DNA of 64,000 nucleotides. Source: Protea cynaroides (Eukaryota; Streptophyta; Magnoliopsida; Proteales; Proteaceae). A program made the translations under genes and the position numbers. The notes under the pieces are model-generated. The model ran no database searches and had not been told where the DNA came from. It worked only from the letters and a program-made list of their open reading frames with translations. This document shows, piece by piece, positions 23,384-35,934 of the stretch. The DNA lies in assembly GCA_028583415.1 (NCBI GenBank), contig CM053276.1, positions 9,702,663 to 9,766,662 of the forward strand, in the 5' to 3' direction. Positions within the stretch are counted from its first letter, which is position 1. Each line of letters starts with the position of its first letter.

Positions 23384-25724
23384 GATTGATATAAGACTCG
23401 CACTCTACTAACTTGGTATAACCGTGTCGTGCCAGATCTTTCCATCATTTCTGGACCAAGTGGACTGAGCGTGTGAAGATAGATCACAAACCAGGTATGA
23501 GAATCAAGTTAAAAACACTAAAAACATACCTAAGGTCGCATGCCTGGGTAGTTATGGTCGACCATAAGGAAGGGAACCAAAAATCTCAAATCCAGAACCC
23601 CACGGTCGATGATTTCGACCCTACGATTGACGATTTCTGCAAACGTATGATCGACCGTTAGAACTCAGATCAGACTCCGAGTTTTGGAAACTTTCCTAAA
23701 CTAAGGAATTGCTTTCATAATTGAAAGACTCATATGGAGAGTTTTCCTCTATATAAAGGACGTCCCTCAGTCTTTTTTCACTCTTTTAGAACATTAGTAA
23801 ACCCTAGAGAAAGAGAAAGAAGATAAGGAAGAGAAGAAGAAGAAGAAAAAACTAAGGAGAAGAATTTGCTGAGAAGAGATTGGCTCTCTATTACAGGCCA
23901 ATGTATGAAACGAATCTCTAGAGATGTAAACTCTAAGAATAAGACTTCTATGGAAGATACACAATATCCACCTATTATGAACCATGTGATTTCCTTGAGA
24001 AAATCCTAAGAAGAACCATGAAGAGTGAATTTGATGATTATGGTTGATAAGAAATTACTAATGATGACCATAGGATGACCTTAGAATATACCACATTGAA
24101 GAACAGAAGAATTGACCCAAGAAGAACTCGAATTGCATGTAGACTGTGACTAGAAATCTCAAGGTCACAGCTACGGTCGATCATAGCATGACCAGTATGA
24201 CCAAAGGATCGACCATAGACATTCGAAAAGATTTCAGAAATCATATGGTCGCTCGCACCATATGCGACCGTAAGGTATCGACCGTAGACAGTAAGATCAA
24301 TACAGCATGAGATCATAGGACTAATCAGATACCTATCAGTGCTCTGTTTCGATTTTCGACTACTGTAACATGTCACATATGAACCCTAACTTAAATTCAT
24401 ATAACTTTTAGGTTGTTAAATCAATTCAAAGAGAATTTCAAGGCTTGGAAAGACATCGAGTATTGCTAACAGGTGAGGGAACAAGACCTAGACTAATTGG
24501 TTAATAACAAACTGTTTATTTGTATTGAGTTCAATACCATGATTGATTCTATGCGTGTATGCTTATAATGTGCATCTCACATGTCATCCAATATTACTGT
24601 TATTATTGCTCATGCATATTTAATTCCGTTTATTTATAACATGATGATGATGATGATGCTAAGAATAGGCATGTGAATGTATGTGTGTGGTTGGTGTGTT
24701 GGATGCGAGTGAAACATCAGGGGGAGGACGTGGCATGGTGGTCTTCGACCTCGTCACCAGACTCTAGCTCTATCTCTACTCAAGTCTTGTCCATTAACAT
24801 TGTTGTATCGTCATTACCTTAGCAGAACTATTACATTGTAGGGCATCAGGGGAGGTGGTCTCGGACCGTGTGCTCTCTGACTCTACCGGGGGGCCTTAGC
24901 TCTATCTCTATGGACGTATTGAGGGATGCTGGGGTGAGGCATTGGATACACTATTTGGCATTAGGATTGGTTAGTTGCGAGTCCAGTTTGCAAGCCCTCG
25001 CCAATAGGGGTTTACATGTTGGTATGGGTAGGGCATCAGGGAAAGTGTTGGTGGTGTTTGATCCAGACACTTTAACTCTATCTCTATTCCATGGTGGGTG
25101 CATGTGGGACGACAATGGTGTTTGATCCATTGGGCGGATTCACACACTCGTGTATAGAGGTGCGATGACCACCAAACCTTTCTATAGCACTTTGTAAACT
25201 TAAAAATCAGACCAAATATATGAATTGAATCCATGCATATGTTTGTTGCATTGTTTTGTTTTCTCACTAAGCCGTGATGTGTGCTTACCCTTTGGACGTC
25301 AAATATTTTTAGTTGATGATGTAGGTCCTACTGTTGAAAAATATATGAATGCGCCTACGTATGGACACGTTGCTGCGATGGACGTAGAAGTTGAAGAAGA
25401 TGCGCATGATTCATCATGCGAGTGCAACCAATGTGTTTTTGCTTAAGTTTAGTTATAGTTTGAACATCAGATATGTAATTGATTATTTATTTTTATGTCT
25501 TGTGGTTTGGAGATAATTGGATTAAGTACTTATTTATGACTGTTAGACTCTCAGTTCATTATCTGTAAGACTTCCGCTTATTTGTTTATTACCTCTGATT
25601 ATTAATGTGGAATGTGTGTTTGGTTTGATATGGTGGGTACGACCAATGCGAGATCTTGGGTGAACCGTTGGTTTATTGACGGTTCATCACACCATTCTGG
25701 TTAGACCAGAACTGGGGTGTGACA
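23384..25724 (+). mobile_element. 2.3 kb LTR, copy A
   Basis: Same family as copies B and C (start near TAAGACTCGCAC, end GGGGTGTGACA). The TG start is mutated. ATTGG occurs at 23379-23383 and 25725-25729, and the rejoined site is continuous. TATA-like ctatataaagg near 23751. Keeps the conserved 43-codon frame at 25313-25446. Confidence 0.75.
25313..25446 (+). CDS. Conserved LTR-located reading frame, copy A
   Basis: After the acceptor-like ATATTTTTAG the frame reads VDDVG, YMNAPTYGHVAAMD and HDSSCECNQCVFA, then TAA. Copies B and C have the same length (43 codons after the shared GTT), and many of the differences are synonymous. I do not recognise the peptide. Its acidic middle and CxC near the end are visible features. 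It may be a terminal exon of an element gene. Confidence 0.45.
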
Positions 25725-26130
25725 ATTGGTTCTTTGAAAAATAGTGTATTAATTGGATTTAGTATTGGCTTCTTGGGAAAATAATATGTTAATCGAGGTT
25801 AGGATTAGCTACTTGGGAAAATAGTATATTAATTGGGGTTGGGTTAGGTTGGCATCTTCAGTCTTAAAAATAATTTATTAATAATATAGGGAGTGAGATT
25901 ATGTTTTATTAGTTTAACTTTTAGGGAATAAACGGTATACACTTTATTCGGTATAATCAGTGTCTAGTCGGTGTAACTCAACGGTTTAAACGGTTCGGTC
26001 CAATTTTGGTAAACTATGTCAAATTTCAAACTAGAACTGAACCGATTACTAAACGGTCTTTCGATTCTAGTGCAAATGGTTCGATTGGATTTCGGTAAAC
26101 GGTTCTGGTACAAATGTTGCACCCTTAAAC

Positions 26131-27010
26131 CCTATTTGGTAATACTCTGCTCCTACTCTGCTTTTGATTCAGACTCCCAGGGAACTATTTGGGAAGGACA
26201 GAAATCTTCTCCCACCGTTGGAGGAATTCCAGCACGATCCAATAGCTAGAGTTCCTCTAGCACGCAACATTGGGATGTGTGTGTGCTGGGGGAACTCCAG
26301 CTATTGGATCGCCACTGGATTTGAGAATCGAAAAGTGTTTGCTAACTCAATGTTGATTCCAGCTCTCATAGAGTGAATCGGTTCAAAAAATGACTCTCAG
26401 AGCCAAAATTTGAGAGTAAAAAATACTTGCTTTTCCAGATCTGGAACCAAAAGAGAGAGTAAAAAATTGAAAGTCATAGTCCACTACAGCCCCCACCCCC
26501 ACCATCCACCACCCACTACCCACTACCCACCACCACCCACCACTCACCACCCACCACCCACCACCACTGCTGTCGCCGCCATCACAACCGGTTCCTTCGC
26601 CGCAGTCGCCGCCACCACCACCCATCACCCACCACCAACCACCACCACCACCACCACTGCCACTGCTGCCACCGCCATCGTCACCACCAGCACCACCCAA
26701 TACCACCACGCCACCACCACCACCACAGCTACCACCACTACCACCGCCACCACCACCCACCACCCAACACCACAGTCGCAGCTGCCACCGCCACCACCAC
26801 CACCACCGCCACCACCATTGCTACCACCATCATATCTAGAATCCATTCCAGAACCAAACAGGCTTTTGTTCTCAATGAGCTCTGAAATCGATTCCAGAGC
26901 AGCGTTACCAAACAGGCTCTTGCTCTCAATGAACTCTAGGAAAAAGTGGGAGCTCAAAAATGACTCCAGAGCAAGAGTCAGAGAGCCGGAGTCGAGTCTT
27001 ACCAAATAGG
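26131..27010. mobile_element. TIR element with CCACC low-complexity core
   Basis: Ends CCTATTTGGTAATACTC and, inverted, CCTATTTGGTAAGACTC. The target duplication is uncertain. The core at about 26490-26830 is a CCACCACCC-type microsatellite, which creates long but meaningless frames on both strands. Confidence 0.55.
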
Positions 27011-28343
27011 CACTTAGGAAAAAGATCCTCTCAAGTCCAACCACTCCTCAAGTTGATCTCTCCCTTGGAGTTTACTCTGCATGCCGACTGACTCCAGCCA
27101 TTGGATCAGCAATTTAATGGGATTGCTCAACTTGAGACGGGACAAGCTGAGTTCGTGAGTTGGCATCCAATCAATTGAGTGTAGGCATAGGTCCTAGAGC
27201 TCAGGATTTGGTGGGATGTGTAAGTATGATCCAACGGTGTTGGACTTCTCCGAGCACTAGAGAGGATCTGAATCCTCCCCAACCCCTCCCCCTAAATAGT
27301 TGTAAACTTCTAGTAGCCTCAAGGGTATAAATCACGTTGGTTCTTAATCGGTTTGGGTCCTAAGGTGGCAATCCCAAAACTGTATAATATCGAGCTCTTA
27401 TCCAGTCAATGTGACTTGGGTGAGGTCTTCAGCCAGCATACTACGTTGCTACCTCGGGTCGTCTCTGATGTCTTCTATGAAGACGAGCATTGCCTCCACG
27501 GCTTTTTTGCTCACCTAGAAAGGGCAAAATATCCAAATAATATGATCCAAGCCGAGTTGTTTTTACGACGCGGTAGGGTTCTTTCCAAGTGGGCATGTGT
27601 AAGACCCGCACTTCACTAATCCGGTCTTACCATGTCATATCAGGTCTTCCTATCATGGTCAGATCAAGCGGATCAAGTGAGTGAAAGGAACCACAAGGTT
27701 AGGTACGTAAATCGAACAAAAAATCAGTAATTTGGGGCATGTGGTCGCATACCTAAGCAGGTATGGTCGACCACACCTTAGAAAATTGAGACCACTCCAT
27801 TCTAGGACTTGTGGTCGCATATTTGGGACTTGTGGTCGACGGATTCTGCAACCACATGTGCGACCCCATGAAGTCATGACTGACTCCAAGTTTTGGAAAC
27901 TTTCCAAAACCTTGGGATTTCTTTCTTAATTAAAGTGAGACTCTATATGGAGGTTTTCCTCTATATCAAGGACGTTCATTAGCCTCTTTTACTCTTTTAG
28001 AACCCAAATTGAAAGGGGGAGAGAAAGAGAGAAGTAGGAAGAGATGGAGATTTCGAAGAGAAAGGTTAGGAGGAGGCATTGCAAAGAAAACTTTGATTCT
28101 CTAGCAAGCTTACAGTATGGAACCATTCTCTATACTAGTAGGATGTCTAGGATAAGTCATAATTGAGATGTTGAGTCAAGGTAGGATCTCAACCATGAGG
28201 TCCATGGACAAAACTCGAGGGATCTATGAAAAGTAGGTTAGGGTGAATGATTATGTAAAATATGAATTGAAGGCCGTAGATTAATCATAGGAAGAACCCT
28301 AATGATAAGTCCAGGAATCAAAACATGAAAGGATGGGATTGAG

Positions 28344-30647
28344 TGTCACACCCCAATTCTGCACTATTCAGAATGATGTGATGAACCGCTAATAAACCAA
28401 CGGTTCAACCAGGATCTCAATAGGCTATCCCTGCGTTATCCAAACTCACACACATCCATAATCATAATCAGAGTAAATACACAATAGCGAAAGTCTTATA
28501 ATAACATGAACTGAGAAACTAAAATGATATTAATAATTTAATAGCAAATTATTCTGTTTTCAACTAAGACATAATTAATTATCAAATACATGTCTTAATA
28601 AATCCAATAAAGAAACCTATAAAATATCTAATCAAATACACACGAGTTGCACTCGCAAGAGGAGTCGTGTATATCCACTTCAGCTTCAGCTTCCATTGCT
28701 GCCACGTTTTCATACGCAGACGCATTCATATAGTCTTCAACGGTATAACCTGCATCATCAACTAAAAATATTCGACGTCGAGGGGTGAGCACACATCACG
28801 GCTCAGTGAGTAGCCAAAACAATGCAACAATACATATGCATGCAAATCAATTTATATCTTTGGTCTGATATATAAGTTTGCAGTATGCAATAGAAATGTT
28901 TAGGTAGCCAAAGGTCACCTTTATTGACCCCGCCTCTATACACGAGTGTGTGACGTTACCCGAAGATCACGTTTATCGTCAACTCACATGCACCCAATCA
29001 TGAACATTATATAACAAAGGTTACGTTTATTGCTATATAGTGTCATACCAACACGTAAGCCCCTGTTAGCGAGGGTTGTAAACTGGGCTCGCAACTAACC
29101 AATCCTAATGCCAAAAAGTTTATCCAAGGCCTCACCCCAGCATCCCTCAGAATGTCCATAGAGATAGAGCTAAGGCCCCCCGGTAGAGTCAGAGACTACA
29201 AGGACCGAGACCACCTCCCCTGATACTCTACGACATAATAGTTCTGCTAAAGTAATGGCGATACGACGATGCTAATGCACACGACTTGAGTTAGAGATAG
29301 AGCTAAAGTGCTGAGACCCGCCAAAGATTAATGTTTATTGACGTTCTCATCACACCTCCCCTGATACTCGCTCGCATCAAGTACATCAACCATACACATA
29401 CAAGCACATGCCTACTCCTATCATCATCATCATCATCATGTTATAAACAATAAAGTAAATATGCATGAACAAGTAATAGAAATATAGGATGACATGTTGT
29501 ATGCACATTACAAGCATATTCGCATAGAATCAAGCGTAGCATAGGACTCAAGAAAAAGAAAACAGTTTTTGTTATTAACCAATTAGTTTAGAGTTCTGGT
29601 TCCTCACCTTAGCTTGCTAATAAATATTTTTCCAAGCTTTAGAATCACCTTTACAATGCTATTATATTGCTAGAAGACCTAACAAAGCCGATAGAATTTA
29701 ATTAGAATTAATTCCAGATTTAAAAACTATTCTGTTAACTGAGGGTCGGAGGTAGGGTCGGAGTCAGGATCGACCCTGGGTGCGACCCTCCCTTAACTCT
29801 GAACTTCCCGAACACTGAGGGTCGATGGTCAGGAACACCTAGGGTCGGATGGTCATCGACCCTCGGTGCGACCCTCGGTGCACTTTGGTTCAGTTCCCTC
29901 TTTTAATCCATTCTTCGTGCTTGGAATCCTATGGCTTGCTCCTACATTCCATTCTACATTCATTCCATGGTCTGAAACCATGTATAACCCACCTAGATAG
30001 CTTTCACGCACTTTCCTATGGTTTTCCATGAAAACCTAACCATAGCTTGATGGTTTCGGTTTCTCCGAGATCACACTCTCAACATTAACTAACCTAAGGT
30101 TTGTAGAAACTCATGGAATTAGTATCCATACCTGAGAATATTACTTTTTCTCTGAAATTCTTCTCATTTTTGCTAAGTTCTCTTCCTTGCCTTTCTTCTT
30201 CCTCTCTTCCTTCTCCTCTCTTTCTCTCAATTCGATTAGGGTTGTGAAAGGAGTGAAAGTGGCTTAGGGACGTCCTTTAAATAGAGTAGGAACATCCTAA
30301 AATAAGTCCCTCTGAGATTAGGAAAGAATCCCAATCGAAAATTAGGAAATTTCCTAATTTCTATTTCGGCAGAATCCGAGGGTCGATGGGAGGGTCGATG
30401 ATCCCGTCGACCCTAGGGCTTAAGATGTCCGATCCTCCCTTCAAAATTGAGGGTCTGACTTTCTGCTTTGGGAGGTCCGACCCTGCTTAGCTGGGTATGC
30501 GACCCTCCCCTCAAAATTAGTATTTTTGGGTCGATTTGATACCTGAGATCTCGATCTCCTTCACACCCTTGGTCCATTTGACTCGACCATAATGGGTAAA
30601 CCTGGTTCATGGTGGTAAGACCGGGTTAGATTGACACGGGTCTTACA
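28344..30647 (-). mobile_element. 2.3 kb LTR, copy C, inserted in copy B
   Basis: Reads TGTAAGACCCG to GGTGTGACA on the - strand. Target duplication TTGAG (28339-28343, 30648-30652). Length 2,304 bp. It carries the conserved frame at 28628-28762. A family member has therefore jumped into its own kind. Confidence 0.9.
28628..28762 (-). CDS. Conserved LTR-located reading frame, copy C
   Basis: VDDAG, YMNASAYENVAAME, HDSSCECNSCVFD then TAG, with the same length and the same acceptor-like ATATTTTTAG as copies A and B. Unrecognised peptide. Confidence 0.45.
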   Translation of the reverse strand, partial: VDDAGYTVEDYMNASAYENVAAMEAEAEVDIHDSSCECNSCVFD

Positions 30648-31771
30648 TTGAGAGTAAAATTCGACCAAAAACTCGTGTGGTCGCAGCTAGGGTCGACCAC
30701 ACGAGGCACATATGATCGACCACACGATCTCCGAAAAGTTCCTGTGGTCGCAAAAACTGAGACCACAGGTGCAGCCACACTTGCGACCACTCGATCTATT
30801 TGATTCCAGATGAGACTTCTGACTATTGTAACTTGGTAAACTTGAGTCCTAACTTAAATACATTAATTGTTTAAGTTCCCAACGGGTTCAAAGTGATTTT
30901 CAAGGCTTGAGAGATGAACAAACATCGATCAAAGGTGAGGGAACAAGACCTAAACTAATTGGCTAATAACAAGCTGTTTATTTTATTGAGTCCAATGCCA
31001 TGATTGATTCTATGCTTGTATGCTTGTAATGTGCATCTCACATGTCATCCAATATTACTGTTATTACTGCTCATGCATATTTACTTTTGTCTATTTGCTA
31101 CCATATTGATTGATGATGCTAGGAATATGCATGTGATTATATGCGTGTGGTTGGTATGTTGGATACGAGTGGAGCATCAAGGGGAGGACGTGGCATTGTG
31201 GTCTCTAACCTGGTCACTAGACTCTAGCTCTATCTCTGCTCAAGTCTTGCCCACTGACATCATCGTATCACCATTACCTTAGCAGAACTATTACGTCGTA
31301 GGGCATCAAGGGATGTGGTCTCGGACCGTGTGGTCTTTGACTCTGTCGGGGGGCTTTAGCTCTATCTCTATGGACGTATTGAGGGATGCTGAGGTGAGAC
31401 CTTGGATACACTGGATGGCATTAGGATTGGCTAGTTGCGAGCCCAGTTTGCAAGCCCTAGCCAATAGGGCTCAGTTGTTGGTATGGGTAGGGCATCAGGG
31501 AAAGTGTTAGCTGTGTTTGATCCGAACATTTTAACTCTATCTCTATTCCATGGTGGGTGCATGTGGGACGACAATGGTATTTGATCCATTAGACTGATTC
31601 GCACACTCCTGTATAGAGGTGCGGTGGCCGTCAATTTTTTCTATAGCATATTGCAAACTTAAAAACAAGACCAAAGATATGAATTGAATGCATGCGTATG
31701 TTTGTTGTATTATTTTATTTTGCTCACTGAGCCGTGATGTGTGCTCACCCTTTTGATGTTGAATATTTTTA

Positions 31772-31906
31772 GTTGATGATGTAGGTTCTACTGTAGAAGA
31801 GTACGTGAATGCACCGACATATGGACACATGGCGGCTATGGACGTAGAAGCTGTTGAAGATGCGCATGATCCTTCATTCGAGTGCAATCAACGCGTCTTT
31901 GATTAG
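31772..31906 (+). CDS. Conserved LTR-located reading frame, copy B
   Basis: VDDVG, YVNAPTYGHMAAMD, ECNQRVFD then TAG. Same length as A and C. The first cysteine of the CxC pair is changed to F here (FEC against CEC). Confidence 0.45.
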   Translation, partial: VDDVGSTVEEYVNAPTYGHMAAMDVEAVEDAHDPSFECNQRVFD

Positions 31907-33559
31907 TTTAGTTATATTTTGGTTAACGGACATGTAATTGATTATTTTATTTTATGTCTTAAGTTATTTGGAGATAACTGGATTAAATATTTATTTATCA
32001 CTGTTAGATACTCAGTTCATTATTTATAAAGACTTCCGCTTATTACTTATTATCTCTGATTATTACCGTGGAATGTATGTGTGGTTTGATATGGTGGGTA
32101 TGACCTATACAAGATTCTGATTGAACCGTTGGTTTATTGATGGTTCATCACACTATTCTGGTTAGTCCGTAATTGGGGTGTGACAGCATGAGCTTACCCT
32201 GCTTGGTCGATTCAGAAGCTTATGTTTTGCGGAGAACTAAATCTCTAATTACGAATAGATTTTCTTTGACCTTGGAGTTATAGTGCTTAGAGACTTTCTG
32301 CTGGTATACAACAACTCTCTTGGCTACTTCTTCTCTCACATCTTCTAACAAATCAAGACTCAGGCGCATATTTTCGGAGTTTGATTCTTCAGAAAAAATA
32401 GCCACAAGGTAGGTCTTCTGGACAACTTCCACCTATATGACTGCTTTTGCGCTGAAAGCTAACCTAAATGGTGTCTCACCAGTTGCTATTTGATTAGTTG
32501 TCCGATAGGACCAGATTACACTTGGGAGCTCTTCCGTCTAAAGTGTTTTGGTTGCATCTAATTGTTTGGACAATCCTATCAGTATTGTTCTATTGGTGAC
32601 TTTTGTCTATCCATTGGCCTATGAGTGTGCAACAGATGTCTTTCGATGTTCAATGTGGAACCTGTCATAGAAGTCTTCAAATGCATGACTTGTGAATTGA
32701 GTTCCATTGTCCATTATTAGAACTCGATGTATCCCATTTCAATAGATTACTAAAAGTGAAAAATTCTTCAACCTTTATAAATGTAATTTCCCCCAAATGT
32801 TGAACTTCTATCCATTTTGTAAAGTAGTCGATGGCGATAATAAAAAAACTTGTGCTGATGTTTGCCATCTGGAATGGTCCAAGAATATCCATGCCCCAAA
32901 TTGCAAATGGAATAAGTGTCGGCATGGCTTGCAACTGAGTTGTTGGTGATGAGAATTCTGGCATGTTTTTGACATTTTTCGTAATCTTGGACATAATCAG
33001 TGCACCACATGGGCATATTAGGTCAAAAGTATCCCCGGCAGTGTACTTTGTAGCACATCGCTCAGCTGCTAATGTGATTCCCACATATGCTTTCATGAAC
33101 TTCGGTAATTGCATAAATGGCTTTGGATGGTCCGAGACATCTGAGGAGGGGAGTGAAAAAGACTTCCTATAAAAGACTCCGTCTTGCACAACATATTGTT
33201 GTGACTTTGCTTGTATCCGAGCTTCTTTTCTATCATTTGGCAGTATATTATCCTTGAGATATACAAGGATAGGATCAAACCGACATAGTTCAGGCACAAT
33301 TGAAAGGACAGTTGGGCAAGGGGTTGTACTTGTAGACTTCAGAATGTCCACATAAATTGAGCTGGTGAAATTTTCAAGGTCGGCTCTTACCAACTTTGAT
33401 AGCATGTCGTTGGTTTTTTCATCTCGGGAGATATGATAAAGTTCGAACTTGTCAAATGCGAATAATATGTTGTCACTGAGGTAAAACTTCGTTGGGTGCC
33501 AATCTATTGCTTCTGATTATGGTCTAGTGCTCCTGGTTTTGGTCTGGTACTCGCGTTGA

Positions 33560-35194
33560 CACCTGTCAATAAGAAACGAAGAAACAATATGGGGGTTGGA
33601 TAACCCTGTGGCCACTCTGATGCCTAAGTCAGCTTATAGTGGTAAATATATAGAACTCAAGAACAATAAGAACCAAGTTCAAGTAGAGTGAGGTTCAAGC
33701 AATTCAACAAGAGAGAGAGAGAGAGAGTGAATATTCATAGTAGATTCCATTACCATTGTTTTGAGGGGTATATGTAGAGTGGCATGGAGTGTCACGATTT
33801 TAGGGGAAGATTCTTGTAGTTGCATGAATATTAAGGCACATTCTGAGTTCTTTGAGGTGGTTTGCATCATGGGACGGAGTGAATGACCCATCCGTCCGTC
33901 ATCCCTGAAAATATGGGTCGTGCAGGTGCGGGGGTGTCTTTGACCGTTCGATGACAATTTAACAATCTTCCCCTTTGTAATTGTTCCTTGTTCTATGCTT
34001 GACAATGCTATAATGGCTTACAAGTGTAGCATAACCGAGTGGGTTCGATTATGCACATTTTTCTTGACTTCGTGGGGTATATTGGGCAAGAATTTTGACA
34101 TGTGTCCCTCCAAATGGTTAGCTGGCATTTGGAACACTTCTCTTCTTCGTCTAATTGATTGATTTATTATCGTCCTAATAGAAACAATTGTCTTTTTCTA
34201 TGGAGGGATGGGTGTGGGAGTGTTAGAATAATTATGTCTAAGGTTTTCATGACAAACCTAATCTTCAATATAGTGATCCTAGAATACAATGGAACTATGA
34301 GGGAACCATGAAATTAAAGCCATACCTTTTCGTTGAAAATTAATTTCGTCTTTTACAGTCGAAGCTTTGATTTAAGTCTTCCACAACCCTGAAAAGATCT
34401 TCTTCATTTATGAGAATAGAGAGAGGAATTAAACAACTAGAGGTAAGGGACTCTGAACCTAGTTTTTATAATACTATATCAAATCCTCATTCATATCTCC
34501 ACAATGAACCAGGTTGGCTTATTTTTAACTTGTGAAGAACTAGACAATATCTGTCAAATAAGTAATGTGAACTCTCACTAGTCAACTAACCCAGTAATTA
34601 ATAAAGCCTATATATAAATGACATCTTACAGGGAGAACCATATTCTTTTTGAAAAATAGATTTTGGATTTTTTATTTTATTTTTTTATAGAGACGGTTTG
34701 AGGAAACCTCGACAGGAATATTTAGAACATGTTATTTCTTTTGCTTACTCCTTGTTTTTCAAAGGGTTCTTGATATTAGGGGTAAAAAATGGTTTCCAAA
34801 ATAATTTAAAAATGGTTTCTCATCATTCTCAAGAGTTATTGTTGTCTTATACATTTTCATCAAATAATTACATATGTTATAAGATGTACTACCTCTTGAG
34901 GAAAAAAAAAATCGATACTTTGAAGGAAGCGGAGCTGTTTTTGAAGCTCCTCTATGCTCGCATCGTCCGACTTCAATTGTAGCCAATAAGAAAAATCAGT
35001 TTTTTATATCTGTAAATCATTTTAGCAAAAACATTAATCTTAGCTATATTTTGAGCACTACACTCCTGAAACTTCATGGATATTAAACAACAACCTTGTT
35101 CTAAATTTGTTCTTAATACCACTACTTGCTATAATTTGGATTTACTATAATTGTATTTGGGCTGTTGAAAATGCATTTACATGTACCCCAATAC
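33560..35194. other. LTR-like remnant, then unassigned sequence
   Basis: 33590-34010 has an LTR-like flavour (tctgatgcctaagtcag near 33617, a GA microsatellite at 33711-33728), but I find no termini. 34010-35194 shows nothing I can name. Confidence 0.3.
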
Positions 35195-35357
35195 GTATTA
35201 GAAATCCTCTCCTACGACAATTCCGGTTGCCAAGGGTTGGATTTCATCCAGCGTATATACCAATGTATTAATATGTGCGTTGGATAAATTCCAACCCTTA
35301 GATTCTAGTTGGAATCCTCCTGTGCTACACGAGAAGATTTGAATCCACCCTAATGGC
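35195..35357. repeat. Hairpin MITE-like repeat
   Basis: Imperfect inverted arms: CCAAGGGTTGGATTTCATCC near 35230 pairs with GGATAAATTCCAACCCTTAG near 35282. The outer ends AGAAATCCTCTCC and AGAAGATTTGAATCC also pair loosely. No clear target duplication. Confidence 0.5.
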
Positions 35358-35828
35358 CTGAATGCGATTGCAAGGTTTGCAGGGCTGTTGATGTTCCGAG
35401 TACAAAAACTGCATGGTTCGTATTGGAGATGTTCCGGGCACAAAGATCAAGGCTTCGATTCTCTTCTATAAATTGTGAGCAATAACAATTACACCAACAT
35501 TTTCCCAAAAATAAAAACAAGGGAAAATTACACAAACATCCCCTCTACTGTTGTGAAAATACACAGAATTACTCTGTTTTTACAAAAGCTATAAAGAATA
35601 TTCTTATAACAATGCTATCATACAATCTTACCCCACCGTTACTTTCACCTTAACGGCAAAGGGTCAAATTTTTTAAGAAAAAAATACCCTTAATATGTGT
35701 AAAATGACTAAAACGGTCTAGTGTTTAGTCTTACCTGACAAAACCCTATTCTTCTTTCTTCTCTTCTCCACTTCCGTTTTTTATCAAAGGGATTTCTTCT
35801 CCACAGCTTGGCGTCTGATGAGTTCGTG

Positions 35829-35934
35829 TGTTGTAGAAGACGATTTTTGGAATGCAACCCTTTCCCCACCTATCCTCAATCAACTTTCTCCCCTCTTCCA
35901 CTTGCCCTTCCCTACACAAACCTCTCACCATCAT
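35829..35934 (-). pseudogene. PPR protein gene fragment
   Basis: About 35 codons: MMVRGLCREGQVEEGRKLIE, then DRWGKGCIPKIVFYNT. This is a typical plant pentatricopeptide repeat; the closest I recall is At1g52620. The match stops after FYNT and no other PPR repeats are nearby, so this is a captured or decayed piece. Confidence 0.7.

Larger units (their letters stand above)
23040..26125. repeat. Unclassified repeat split by LTR A
   Basis: The flanks 23040-23383 and 25725-26125 share AACGGTTT/ACCGAACC-like motifs and rejoin cleanly (gagaattgg|ttctttg) once LTR A is removed. Termini are unclear. Confidence 0.4.
27598..32185 (+). mobile_element. 2.3 kb LTR, copy B, interrupted by copy C
   Basis: Starts TGTAAGACCCGCAC, ends GGGGTGTGACA. 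Perfect target duplication GCATG (27593-27597, 32186-32190) inside the Ty3/gypsy integrase. Net length about 2.28 kb without copy C. Confidence 0.88.
27420..33530 (-). mobile_element. Decayed Ty3/gypsy polyprotein, split by LTR B
   Basis: From right to left on the - strand: the end of the RNase H region (FDKFELYHISRDEKTND, DMLSKLVRADLE near 33370-33460), integrase zinc-finger and core remnants (WGMDILGPF, AIDYFTKWIE near 32810-32910), and the C-terminal part (32213-32430, LDLLEDVREEVAKRV). After LTR B, PTWKEPYRVVKTTRLGSYYLD lies at about 27530-27596. Motifs resemble the Tat-type lineage. Stops and frameshifts throughout; not functional. Confidence 0.8.

Noticed and set aside
23384..25724. Complete non-autonomous element with its own terminal repeats
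   Set aside because: No direct repeat of the two ends was seen. The unit has a single TATA box and TG...CA-type ends shared with copies B and C, which fits one long LTR.
26383..27044. Overlapping frames of 126, 199 and 139 codons on both strands
   Set aside because: They are translations of a CCACC microsatellite (runs of H/P/T or G/V/W) with no domain and a transposon context.
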